Shown here in pieces: positions 1 to 8,181 of a stretch of 60,414 nt of DNA. How positions within the stretch are numbered: the first letter of the stretch is position 1; each line of letters opens with the position of its first letter. The notes beneath the pieces are model-generated. The model was not told where the DNA came from. It worked only from the letters and a program-made list of their open reading frames with translations, and ran no database searches. Source of the DNA: CBDCWT01 sp965223305. Lineage in GTDB: Bacteria; Planctomycetota; Planctomycetia; Pirellulales; Pirellulaceae. Both the position numbers and the translations under genes were made by a program. Location: positions 1 to 60,414 of the forward strand of contig CBDCWT010000055.1 in NCBI GenBank assembly GCA_965223305.1. Direction: 5' to 3'.

Positions 1-1018
1 CAACTGTGATCGAGGTACACGACACGGACAATTTGAATGCCTTGATGAATAACCTGCAGGCGGGTGACACCGTCTTGCTGCACGCAGGCAATTACATTCG
101 GGGAGGCGGAGCCGATCGTGATCGGGTCATCGGGAACACGCACCGATCCTATTTTGATACGCCCTTATGGAGATGGAGAGGTCCAACTTCCCAGCGTCTT
201 GTTGAGAGGAAATCACATTTGGCTCGACGGATTAACGGTGACAGCCCAAGGCGGGGACGGGATACGAGCGTTCAAGGATGATGATGCGTACTTCACTGGT
301 CTGACGGTGACACGCAATACGGTGCTGAATTCTCATTACTCGATCAACGCGGACGCACATGAGTTTCTCGTGTTGGACAACACCATCGTGGGGATTGGCC
401 CCAAGATTTCCAACGAAGGGATCGAGTTTGACAAGCAAACACGTGGCCACGTAGCCGCTTTCAACGACATCACGGGTGTTTTCGACGGTATATCATACGG
501 TCGTGGAAACATCGACCTGCACAACAACCAGATCCACGGCATCGGTGATAACTCGCTGGAGCCCGACTATAGCTGGGACAACTATCGCATTTGGGAAAAT
601 CGCAGCTGGGATGTCGGTGCCGATGATATTTCCTTCCAGCCCATGAACGGGGGGCCTTGGTACATCTTTCGTAACCAGCTGACAGGATCCAAATACAACG
701 CCTTCAAGATGCGTAGCGGCTCGGGACCGAAGTTTGTGATCGGCAACTCGATCGTCTCTTCGCGTGGCACTCAAAATGCAAGTCAGCTCTTCCGCACCGG
801 AGGGCATCTTTGCCAACAACTACTGGAAGGCCATTTCACTTAGCGGAGGTACTAACGACTCGCTCGGTGACGGCGGAGATCCGCTGGCAGCCGAGATGAC
901 CCTCTGGGGATACAACCACTATGATGCCCATCCACAGCGACTCTGGGGATGGTACGGCGGAACGCTCGCTGGCATGCAAAACAACGGCGCTGAAATCAAC
1001 ACTGTCGTCGAGTACACA
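1..1018. repeat. Left arm of a ~1 kb inverted repeat (partner 4403-5418)
   Basis: Bases 1-1018 match the reverse complement of 4403-5418 almost perfectly. I found two one-base insertions in the left arm (near 108 and 803) and two silent substitutions (at 492 against 4928, and at 955 against 4466). Identity stops abruptly after the shared AGTACACA. The repeat covers the beta-helix part of two convergent paralogous genes. The left arm may extend beyond the window. Confidence 0.95.
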
Positions 1019-2116
1019 GGAGCGGCGATCCCACGGGCGCCGGCGAGCTCCATTGCCACCGGCCGCCTCGCAGCCGGCGGTCGCAACTCCTCCGCGCGAA
1101 CCTGCGACCGACGGCCGAGTCCGGAATCGTGCATGTGAGACCGAACAGCCCTGTGCTCATCTCGCTCACGGCCAGCGACCCAAATGGGGACAGCATCACC
1201 TACGCTCTGGGTGAAGGGCCGTCACACGGAATCCTCAGCCAGTTCAACCGTGGCCTGGGAAACGGTGCACTACACACCCGAACCAGGGTATGTCGGAGAA
1301 GACTCTTTTCAGTTCAGTGCGAGTGATTTCGCAACGGGCAGCGAACCGGCAACGATCCGCTTGATCGTCGCAGCGCCAACTCCGGCCAATCCGAATGGAC
1401 TGACGGGACTGTGGAAGCTCGATGACTCCGGCCGCTACGCATGGGACTCCTCCGGCCGCGGCAACCACGGCGTACACCGGGGCGACCCAGCCCGAGCGCC
1501 TGGGCGAATCGGGAATAGCCTGGTCCTAGCAGGTCAAGACCATGTGATGGTGGCCGACAGCGGCAGCCTCGACATCACAACGGCGATCACCTTGTCGATT
1601 TGGTTGAAGGCGGACTCGCTTACCAAAAACAGCGGCGGCTTGATCAGCAAATCCAGTGACCGGCAGAAATACGGCGCCGCGCCCGCAAACAAAGCGTTTG
1701 AATTGGGCGTGCGGTTTGGCACGCTCTATTTCGCGATCAGCGACGGAGCAGACGGGGCCATGGTCAGTGGGGACGAAGCAGCGGTCATCGATGGCAAGTG
1801 GCATCATCTGGCCGCCGTCTGGGAAGGAATCGCTGCCGGTGGGGCCCTCAAGATCTACTTGGATGGCCAGCAGAAGTACGAAACCGTTAGCAGTATCTCT
1901 GCAATCCAGTCACGCAACTGGACACTCGATATCGGAGGCGCGGGACAGATGCCGTTCCGGGGCTCCATCGACGAAGTCAGTTTGTTCGACCGGGCTCTGA
2001 CGTCGTCGGAGATCTTGCAACTAGCGTCGGGAACTGCGTTCGCCAGAACAGACGTGGGTAAGACGCGCCGCCTGCGCCCAGGGTCGTTCTCCGCGTCACG
2101 GCCAAATAGGCGGTGA
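1..2116 (+). pseudogene. Frame-disrupted beta-helix / cadherin-like / LamG surface protein, 5' end cut by window edge
   Basis: This is a paralogue of the large surface protein on the opposite strand at 3008-6613. Bases 1-1018 encode right-handed beta-helix repeats almost identical to that gene. A proline-rich linker, a cadherin-like module (around 1110-1370) and a LamG/concanavalin-like domain (about 1400-2030) follow; the LamG is clearly related but much more diverged. The reading frame breaks several times: near 108 (GG for G), near 803 (GGG for GG), within 1020-1110, and near 1258 where removing one G joins the two cadherin-like halves. The largest intact piece is the LamG part (1184-2116). 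Each break is consistent with a one-base G/C insertion, so this may be an intact gene with sequence errors rather than a decayed one. The start lies outside the window. The role is presumably extracellular glycan binding or surface structure, by inference from domains only. Confidence 0.8.
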
Positions 2117-2141
2117 TTTGAAATCAACCAAACAAACCGAT

Positions 2142-2434
2142 GCTAACGCATTCCGGCGGATTTGTGGCCGAGAGCAAGTAGCGAGTAGGCCGGAGCCAGC
2201 GAGTAGGCCGGAACAAGCGTGCGCAAGCAGCCATCCATATGCCTACGATTGCCCACGCCGCGCCGTTCCGGCAACACCGGTTCGATTCGTTTGTGTCGCC
2301 GGAACGGCGCGGCGCTCACGTAACGCGAGAAATCAGGATCTCTCCCGCCCCTTGTTCCGGCCTACTGCTCTCTACTGCCTCACTCCAACGCCAACAAACG
2401 CTGACGGGAAGCAGTGGCGCGCTTCGAACCGGCC
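2142..2434. repeat. Nested-hairpin intergenic repeat, unit 1
   Basis: The unit starts with GCTAACGCATTCCGG (2142-2156) and contains two nested inverted repeats. The outer arms are GTAGGCCGGAACAAG (2203-2217) and its complement (2351-2365). The inner arms are CGCCGCGCCGTTCCGGC (2256-2272) and its perfect complement (2298-2314), with a 25-nt loop. A short GAGTAGGCCGGA duplication precedes the outer arm. Open frames across it are peptides of the repeat and have no coding character. It could be a REP/BIME-like or MITE-like element; no transposase is nearby. Confidence 0.85.
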
Positions 2435-2688
2435 GCTAACGCATTCCGGCTGATTTGTGGCCGAGAGCAAGTAGCGAGTAGGCCGGAACAAGCGGCGCAA
2501 GCAGCCATCCACACGCCTACGATTGCCCACGCCGCGCAGTTCCGGCAACACCGGTTCGATTCGTTTGTGACGCCGGAACGGCGCGGCGCTCACGTGGTGC
2601 GAGAAATCAGGATCTCTCCCGCCGCTTGTTCCGGCCTACTACTCTCCGTGGCGCGGTTCAAACCGGATGCTAACGCATTCCGGCTGAT
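2435..2688. repeat. Nested-hairpin intergenic repeat, unit 2, plus terminal motif
   Basis: This is a tandem copy of the preceding unit. The outer arms at 2477-2497 and 2620-2640 are perfect 21-base complements. The inner arms at 2530-2546 and 2572-2588 have one mismatch. It opens with GCTAACGCATTCCGG at 2435 and is followed by a third copy of that motif at 2669-2683. The stretch 2117-3007 between the two convergent surface-protein genes holds only these repeats, two further hairpins and, possibly, the end of the minus-strand gene. Confidence 0.85.
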
Positions 2689-2784
2689 ATTGAGCGGTTT
2701 GATTCTTCATCGGTGAAGCCGCTGGGCAGATCGCCGAGCAGGGACCCGTTGCTGTCGTCATCCCACCGCGAGAAGAGAAGATCA

Positions 2785-2833
2785 CGAGCGCGTGCTCGCG
2801 CTCGATCGTCCTCCTGTGACCGATCGATCACAG
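2785..2833 (-). terminator. Pair of hairpins downstream of the minus-strand surface-protein gene
   Basis: Two strong stems lie close together. The first is CGAGCGCG (2785-2792) with CGCGCTCG (2797-2804) and a four-base loop. The second is CTGTGA (2814-2819) with TCACAG (2828-2833). There is no clear U tract. They lie about 35 bases past the stop at 2869 that the minus-strand gene would use if its G8 run were one base shorter. That position fits a transcription end or mRNA-stabilising structure. Confidence 0.4.
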
Positions 2834-3007
2834 CGGTAGCTTCCCGGGAGTATGAAGCCCTCTCCGACTTAACGCTCAAACGACTCGGGCCTATCCGGGT
2901 GCGAACAGTCAAGTCGAGAACGCCGCTCAGCGGGATCGCTCCTGAGGAACGTAGCCGTGCGATGTCCGCTCCGTGCGCGTTCGGTCGAGCAGGATTTGTC
3001 GCCGCGG

Positions 3008-6000
3008 TCAGCTCGAAGGTCGCGCGGCCCGGATTGCCAGGTTCCCGTGGCGAATCCTATCCCCCCCCAAATCAGGGCAACTCCAGTCTCCCGACGCAAG
3101 CACGTCGGCAGACCCCCGGAAACGTCCCACAAACAGACATTCGCTGGATGAACGAGAATCCGTCGTCCGAAAAGTAATTGTCCCATGCGGACCAACGGTA
3201 CCCGTTCCTCCGGCCGGCTCCACGACCACAACCTGGTTCGCCGACAGCAGCGAAAACTCGAGCGGTTGGTTGATCGGAACCGAGCCGTAACCGGGCACGG
3301 TGACCGTGCCGGTGACCGTGCCTTCAAACCGACCGCCAATGACGGTGCGGGGTGGAGCCAGGCTCTGACCCGATGCCAAATTAAGGACCTCCTCTGAGTC
3401 GAGAGCTCGGGCGAAGACGCTCACATCGTCTAATGTGCCTTGAAATGGCTTCTGACCCGGACCGAAACCTCCGACGGCAAGCGCCCAGTTCCGGTTCTGA
3501 ATGGAGCTCACAGAGCTTGTGCCGGTATAAAGCCGATCACCGTCGAGGTAAATCTGGAGGCTTTCTGCTTGGGTAGTTCCATCCCAGACAGCAGCCAGAT
3601 GATGCCACTCGCCGTCGATGACCGGACTCTCATCGCCACTGACAATCGAACTGGAAACGCCGTCGCTGATCCGAAAGTAGAGTTCCCCGAAGCTCACACC
3701 AAACTCATACGCGGCGTTTGCCGGAGCGGCACCGTATTTCTGGCCATCGCTGGACTTGCTGAGGAACCCGCCGTTGTTACGGACAAGCGAGTCAGATTTG
3801 ACCCAAAGAGCAATCGTCATGGGGCCAGTGATATCTAGACTGCTGCGATCATCGAAGACAACGTAGTCATCTTGTCCGTCAAAGTTCAGAGCAGCACCGA
3901 ATCGTCCTACGCTGTGTCGCTGAGGTCCACCGACGCCGATGCCATCGTTCCCATTTCCGGAGGAATCCGTGATCCCGCTGCCGCTCGGATCCTCAAAGCC
4001 CCAGTGCGCCACCAGGTGCTCCCGACTCACCGGCTGCTGCGATGTTACAAACAGCGAGATTTTGGCCGGTTCACTTTCTGCTCGGCCGTCGCTGACGGTG
4101 AACAGGAACTCGTCCTTTCCAACGTAATCTTGAGCGGAGGTGTAGGTTACTGTACCGGTGTTCGGATCGAAGTCAGTCAACTCGCCGTGCGCCGGTCCCG
4201 AGCCGAGTGCAAACACAAGCAGGTCGGAATCGGGATCGGTGCCCGTCAACAATAGGTCGATTGAACGATTCGACGGAGTCTCCACAAATCGGCTCTGGGC
4301 AATCGGGGGATCGTTGTCGGGTAGATTGGTGGGCGGCGGTGGATCGATCGGGGGTGGAGGTGGAGGCGGTTCGACCGGCGGCGGAGGCAGGATCGTCTCC
4401 CTTGTGTACTCGACGACAGTGTTGATTTCAGCGCCGTTGTTTTGCATGCCAGCGAGCGTTCCGCCATACCATCCCCAGAGTCGCTGTGGATGGGCATCGT
4501 AGTGGTTGTATCCCCAGAGGGTCATCTCGGCTGCCAGCGGATCTCCGCCGTCACCGAGCGAGTCGTTAGTACCTCCACTAAGTGAAATGGCCTTCCAGTA
4601 GTTGTTGGCAAAGATGCCTCCGGTGCGGAAGAGCTGACTTGCATTTTGAGTGCCACGCGAAGAGACGATCGAGTTGCCGATCACAAACTTCGGTCCCGAG
4701 CCGCTACGCATCTTGAAGGCGTTGTATTTGGATCCTGTCAGCTGGTTACGAAAGATGTACCAAGGCCCCCCGTTCATGGGCTGGAAGGAAATATCATCGG
4801 CACCGACATCCCAGCTGCGATTTTCCCAAATGCGATAGTTGTCCCAGCTATAGTCGGGCTCCAGCGAGTTATCACCGATGCCGTGGATCTGGTTGTTGTG
4901 CAGGTCGATGTTTCCACGACCGTATGAGATACCGTCGAAAACACCCGTGATGTCGTTGAAAGCGGCTACGTGGCCACGTGTTTGCTTGTCAAACTCGATC
5001 CCTTCGTTGGAAATCTTGGGGCCAATCCCCACGATGGTGTTGTCCAACACGAGAAACTCATGTGCGTCCGCGTTGATCGAGTAATGAGAATTCAGCACCG
5101 TATTGCGTGTCACCGTCAGACCAGTGAAGTACGCATCATCATCCTTGAACGCTCGTATCCCGTCCCCGCCTTGGGCTGTCACCGTTAATCCGTCGAGCCA
5201 AATGTGATTTCCTCTCAACAAGACGCTGGGAAGTTGGACCTCTCCATCTCCATAAGGGCGTATCAAAATAGGATCGGTGCGTGTTCCCGATGACCCGATC
5301 ACGATCGGCTCGCCTCCCCGAATGTAATTGCCTGCGTGCAGCAAGACGGTGTCACCCGCCTGCAGGTTATTCATCAAGGCATTCAAATTGTCCGTGTCGT
5401 GTACCTCGATCACAGTTGACGGGTTGGTGATCTTGGTCATCGAACGAGTGGTCAAGAGGGTCGTGAGCGTCGTGCTGCCACCATCGGGGTCCGAGAGTAT
5501 CGTCTGAACTTCGTACGTCGTACCGGGGGCCAGATGGAAGATGGAACCGGTCAACTGATTGGCCGATTCGCCTGTCTGGTGATCGAAGTAATCGATTCGA
5601 TTGAGATCCAAAGCGTTACGCCAAGCTGTGGTACCCTGCCGACGAAAACGCAAACTGGCTGTTGCATTCTGGTTGGTATCTCCACCGATGTCCCAAATAA
5701 TACTCGCTGACGTCAAGGTCACGTCGCCATGCAGCTGACCGGGATCAGTGGCCCGCGTGGTACTGGCAACCGCGGGCCTGCCCACGGCGACGACACCGGG
5801 AGTTGGTGTGGCGGCAAAACTCATTTCAATGGCTGGATTCTGAGGATCCTGAAGATTCCAGGCGTAGTAGAGCGAACGGACGAAGCTGAACAGATCGTCC
5901 TGAACCTGAGCGAGGCCTGCCGCCGAGACACCCGCTACGATGCGGAGCACCCCTTCGTCATCCACACGGGCTCCCCGCAACTGGGCATGGTCCCCTCGTC

Positions 6001-6613
6001 GCACTAGCGAAGCGCCTAAACCGTCCCGAAACTCCAGCGGAGCAAGGACGACCTGGTCTCTCGCCTGAGGTCGACGCAGCTGCTCGTACCGCTGCCAGCG
6101 TGCTTCGCGGGGCAATGTCTCAAAGGTTGCCAAGATGAACGACTGGGGTTTGTTGGCATCCTCTTGCACCAAGAGCAGGCGAAAGTCCTGCGTCTCTACC
6201 AGATTGGGAGCTCCCAGAGAGGCAAAGGTCGAGAGTTCCTCCAGATGGCCAACCCGCCAGCCAGCTGGCCGGCCGTACGCCAGCAGATCGACGAACTCAC
6301 GAGGACCAGACCACGGCACACCCAAACCTAATTCGTAAGCCCCCACATCCACCGACCTGCCAAGGTGAGGACCCGTCACGTTCTCTAAACCCACAACGCT
6401 AGAATGCGTGCCACCGTCAATCAAAACGCCACCCGTCACAGGCAGCAGCGGTGCCGGCGTGCCGAGCAACGCTTCGTCATAGCCATCCGGTGCATTCAAT
6501 ACCCCTGCCAGCAGCCGACGGTCTTCAAGGCATTCGAATCTCAGCTGCCTGCGCGGCACCGGACCCCGCGGGCGCGTCTGTGCACGAAACTCAAAGTATG
6601 GCCGCTCAGGCAT
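3008..6613 (-). CDS. Giant LEPR-XLL-type surface protein with FnIII, beta-helix, cadherin-like and LamG domains
   Basis: The product is a 1201-residue predicted extracellular protein. Residues 1-37 carry the planctomycete leader with the motif FECLEDRRLLAG near residues 26-37. Residues 38-95 end in DVGAYE, a sequence typical of the end of another beta-helix protein. An FnIII-like module lies at about 290-390 and right-handed beta-helix repeats at 400-735. A proline-rich linker follows, then a cadherin-like module (about 775-865, ending YVGKDEFLFTVSDG) and LamG (about 870-1090). AGCCGAGGA lies just upstream of the ATG. The C-terminus is uncertain: a run of eight G (plus-strand C 3061-3068) sits in the last codons, and with seven G the frame would run on as IGFATGTWQS to a stop at 2869. 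A role in binding or displaying the EPS is inferred from domains and position. Confidence 0.85.
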   Translation of the reverse strand: MPERPYFEFRAQTRPRGPVPRRQLRFECLEDRRLLAGVLNAPDGYDEALLGTPAPLLPVTGGVLIDGGTHSSVVGLENVTGPHLGRSVDVGAYELGLGVPWSGPREFVDLLAYGRPAGWRVGHLEELSTFASLGAPNLVETQDFRLLLVQEDANKPQSFILATFETLPREARWQRYEQLRRPQARDQVVLAPLEFRDGLGASLVRRGDHAQLRGARVDDEGVLRIVAGVSAAGLAQVQDDLFSFVRSLYYAWNLQDPQNPAIEMSFAATPTPGVVAVGRPAVASTTRATDPGQLHGDVTLTSASIIWDIGGDTNQNATASLRFRRQGTTAWRNALDLNRIDYFDHQTGESANQLTGSIFHLAPGTTYEVQTILSDPDGGSTTLTTLLTTRSMTKITNPSTVIEVHDTDNLNALMNNLQAGDTVLLHAGNYIRGGEPIVIGSSGTRTDPILIRPYGDGEVQLPSVLLRGNHIWLDGLTVTAQGGDGIRAFKDDDAYFTGLTVTRNTVLNSHYSINADAHEFLVLDNTIVGIGPKISNEGIEFDKQTRGHVAAFNDITGVFDGISYGRGNIDLHNNQIHGIGDNSLEPDYSWDNYRIWENRSWDVGADDISFQPMNGGPWYIFRNQLTGSKYNAFKMRSGSGPKFVIGNSIVSSRGTQNASQLFRTGGIFANNYWKAISLSGGTNDSLGDGGDPLAAEMTLWGYNHYDAHPQRLWGWYGGTLAGMQNNGAEINTVVEYTRETILPPPPVEPPPPPPPIDPPPPTNLPDNDPPIAQSRFVETPSNRSIDLLLTGTDPDSDLLVFALGSGPAHGELTDFDPNTGTVTYTSAQDYVGKDEFLFTVSDGRAESEPAKISLFVTSQQPVSREHLVAHWGFEDPSGSGITDSSGNGNDGIGVGGPQRHSVGRFGAALNFDGQDDYVVFDDRSSLDITGPMTIALWVKSDSLVRNNGGFLSKSSDGQKYGAAPANAAYEFGVSFGELYFRISDGVSSSIVSGDESPVIDGEWHHLAAVWDGTTQAESLQIYLDGDRLYTGTSSVSSIQNRNWALAVGGFGPGQKPFQGTLDDVSVFARALDSEEVLNLASGQSLAPPRTVIGGRFEGTVTGTVTVPGYGSVPINQPLEFSLLSANQVVVVEPAGGTGTVGPHGTITFRTTDSRSSSECLFVGRFRGSADVLASGDWSCPDLGGDRIRHGNLAIRAARPSS
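4403..5418. repeat. Right arm of the ~1 kb inverted repeat (partner 1-1018)
   Basis: This is the reverse-complement partner of 1-1018, lying inside the intact 1201-codon surface-protein gene. It encodes the beta-helix block, roughly residues 399-737. The partner continues past 5418 in this gene, but the window edge hides whether identity continues there too. Confidence 0.95.
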
Positions 6614-6991
6614 AGAAGTCCTCGGCTGGACCGATCAGCCTCTGTCGATGGGTGCAGAACGGACAGGCCCGACATCCAAGGCCAGCCGAACAATCGCGGT
6701 CAGGCCAGCTCGCCCGGAAAAGGGCTGAACACACAGCGCTGAACTAGACATCGGCAAACTATCAGAAATAGGCAACCTGGCAAAGCACCTGGCCCCAAAT
6801 TCCACGGGATAGCGGGCCATCACGACACCATCCGGTCGCCAGCAGACTGTTTCCCCGTTCCGCAACACAAAACGGCATAGAACCCGGTTGTTTGCCGGAA
6901 CGGCGCGGCGGTCACGTCATGCGAGAAAATCAGAGTCTCTCCCGCCACTGGTTCCGGCCTATGACTCCTGTCTCTCTTGTCGCGAAGCCGA
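6614..6991. other. Intergenic region upstream of the surface-protein gene
   Basis: I see no convincing gene in these 378 bases. A 77-codon minus-strand frame at 6635-6868 has no recognisable feature. The right part holds a partial copy of the nested-hairpin repeat. The promoter of the surface-protein gene should lie here, but I cannot pick out reliable -35/-10 boxes. Confidence 0.5.
6885..6966. repeat. Partial copy of the nested-hairpin repeat (right half)
   Basis: The sequence GCCGGAACGGCGCGGCG, followed by TCACGTCATGCGAGAAA, CTCTCCCGCC and GTTCCGGCCTA, reproduces the right half of the 2142-2688 units in the same order. The left half is degenerate (CCCCGTTCCGCAACAC near 6853). It sits just downstream of the YdjM-type gene. 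Confidence 0.7.
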
Positions 6992-7915
6992 TCAGGAAAA
7001 TACGGGTGGCCTCTGGCGACGAGCCTCACGAATCATGCGGGCAAACATCCGCAACCAGTAGACGGCAATCGCCGCGAGACCAACAAGCGACGCCCAATCG
7101 CGCCATCTGCCCTGGTGAAGATGGAACACCAACAGTTCGACGGTTTGCGAATCACGGAAGACCCCCTTCAGCGAGATGATCGAGGACCGAGGAGGCGTTG
7201 AGCCGACGACGTCGATCACCTCACCGGCAAACGTCTGCAGCTGTTCGCCCCCAACGCTGTGCCGATAACGACCACGGTCTAACTCGATGCGTTTCCCAGA
7301 TCTGGCCTCTGTTTCGCGCAACGTCTTGACATAGTGCACATCAGCTTGTTCCGCGGTATCCCGGACTGTAAGCGGTAGCAAGAAGTATCCCAGTAGCAAA
7401 CTCGAGGCCAGCAAGATCCGCCGCAGTGAGACCTGCCGGCGCGCCGTTGGGCGTTTGAATCGAAACCACGCGACCAGGTAATAGACGGCGCCAAATGCCG
7501 TGAGTGCATAGGTCACCACCGACTCGGGCCAGAACAAACCAAAATTCCAGCCATCCCAAGAGAAAGGGGCCAAAAAGTGAATGCCGCTGCCCCACTTGGT
7601 TTGACAGGCATCGAGTACCAGGTGGATCAGCACGTTAAGCGACAGGATTGTGAACACGCGGCGCGGCAACTCGGCCACGGCTGCAAATGACGCAGCGAGA
7701 AGCAAACCACCGGCCAGCGATGCCTGCACGACAAAGTAGAGCCTTACATCGTAGGGCTCCCACGGCAGCGGCAGCTTGAAGCAGACGCGCTGGAGAATCC
7801 AAGGGACATCTGGAATCACACAGCCCAGAAAAATCAACCCGGCGTCGCTCCGGCGCAGGATGCAGCGCGTGGCAACCCCCCCGACACCTAGGTGGGCGAG
7901 CATATTGGGCATCAC
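6992..7915 (-). CDS. YdjM/DUF457-type membrane protein (putative metal-dependent hydrolase)
   Basis: The 307-residue protein begins MPNMLAHLGVGG and contains IPDVPWIL and HLVLDACQTKWGSG, the spaced His/Asp pattern of the YdjM/DUF457 inner-membrane family. Several hydrophobic segments cover residues 20-210, and a short polar domain with a final membrane helix closes the protein. The family is often called a membrane-bound metal-dependent hydrolase, but its substrate is not established. It is the last gene of the minus-strand series, separated from the PQQ-propeller gene by a repeat-containing 266-bp gap, so it may have its own promoter. Membership is fairly clear; function is open. Confidence 0.7.
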   Translation of the reverse strand: MMPNMLAHLGVGGVATRCILRRSDAGLIFLGCVIPDVPWILQRVCFKLPLPWEPYDVRLYFVVQASLAGGLLLAASFAAVAELPRRVFTILSLNVLIHLVLDACQTKWGSGIHFLAPFSWDGWNFGLFWPESVVTYALTAFGAVYYLVAWFRFKRPTARRQVSLRRILLASSLLLGYFLLPLTVRDTAEQADVHYVKTLRETEARSGKRIELDRGRYRHSVGGEQLQTFAGEVIDVVGSTPPRSSIISLKGVFRDSQTVELLVFHLHQGRWRDWASLVGLAAIAVYWLRMFARMIREARRQRPPVFS

Positions 7916-8052
7916 ACTGTCTTAGAGAGTGCCTCCAAACACCTAAACAGACCGTGCGGCAGTGCCTTTCGTCAACCCCTCCAGCTTGGAGGCTGTGCAG
8001 CTTTTGCGCTTCATGCAGTCCACCAAACTCTGGCGAGTTCGGCTACGCTCCA

Positions 8053-8122
8053 AATCAGCCGCTGCGTTAGCCCACGGTTCCGCAGAGGGCGAGAACCGGA
8101 TGCTAACGCATTCCGGCTGATT
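8053..8122. repeat. Inverted pair of the GCTAACGCA..CCGGCTGATT motif
   Basis: AATCAGCCGCTGCGTTAGC (8053-8071) is nearly the reverse complement of the motif at 8102-8122, which begins GCTAACGCATTCCGG and ends CTGATT. The same motif bounds the hairpin units at 2142-2688. Here two copies face each other across about 30 bases, forming a compact version of the element between two genes. Confidence 0.7.
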
Positions 8123-8130
8123 CCCTTTCG

Positions 8131-8152
8131 CCCGGACGCGATAGCGTCCGGG
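8131..8152 (-). terminator. Strong hairpin after the PQQ-propeller gene
   Basis: CCCGGACGC (8131-8139) pairs perfectly with GCGTCCGGG (8144-8152) around the loop GATA. The hairpin begins 30 bases beyond the stop of the minus-strand gene ending at 8182. No U tract follows on the minus strand, so it is better described as a 3'-end stem than as a classical intrinsic terminator. Confidence 0.5.
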
Positions 8153-8181
8153 GAGGGCGGCCCTTCGAGGTTGACACCGAC

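Noticed and set aside
2118..2716. Open frames across the intergenic repeats (111 and 100 codons, plus strand)
   Set aside because: Their peptides (ANAF-R-LICGREQVASRPE) repeat with the DNA repeat units and show no coding character beyond that.
2713..3177. 154-codon plus-strand frame
   Set aside because: It lies antisense to the end of the surface-protein gene and across hairpins. Arg/Ser-rich low-complexity sequence, no domain.
6635..6868. 77-codon minus-strand frame upstream of the surface-protein gene
   Set aside because: No ribosome site of note, no recognisable motif and atypical composition.
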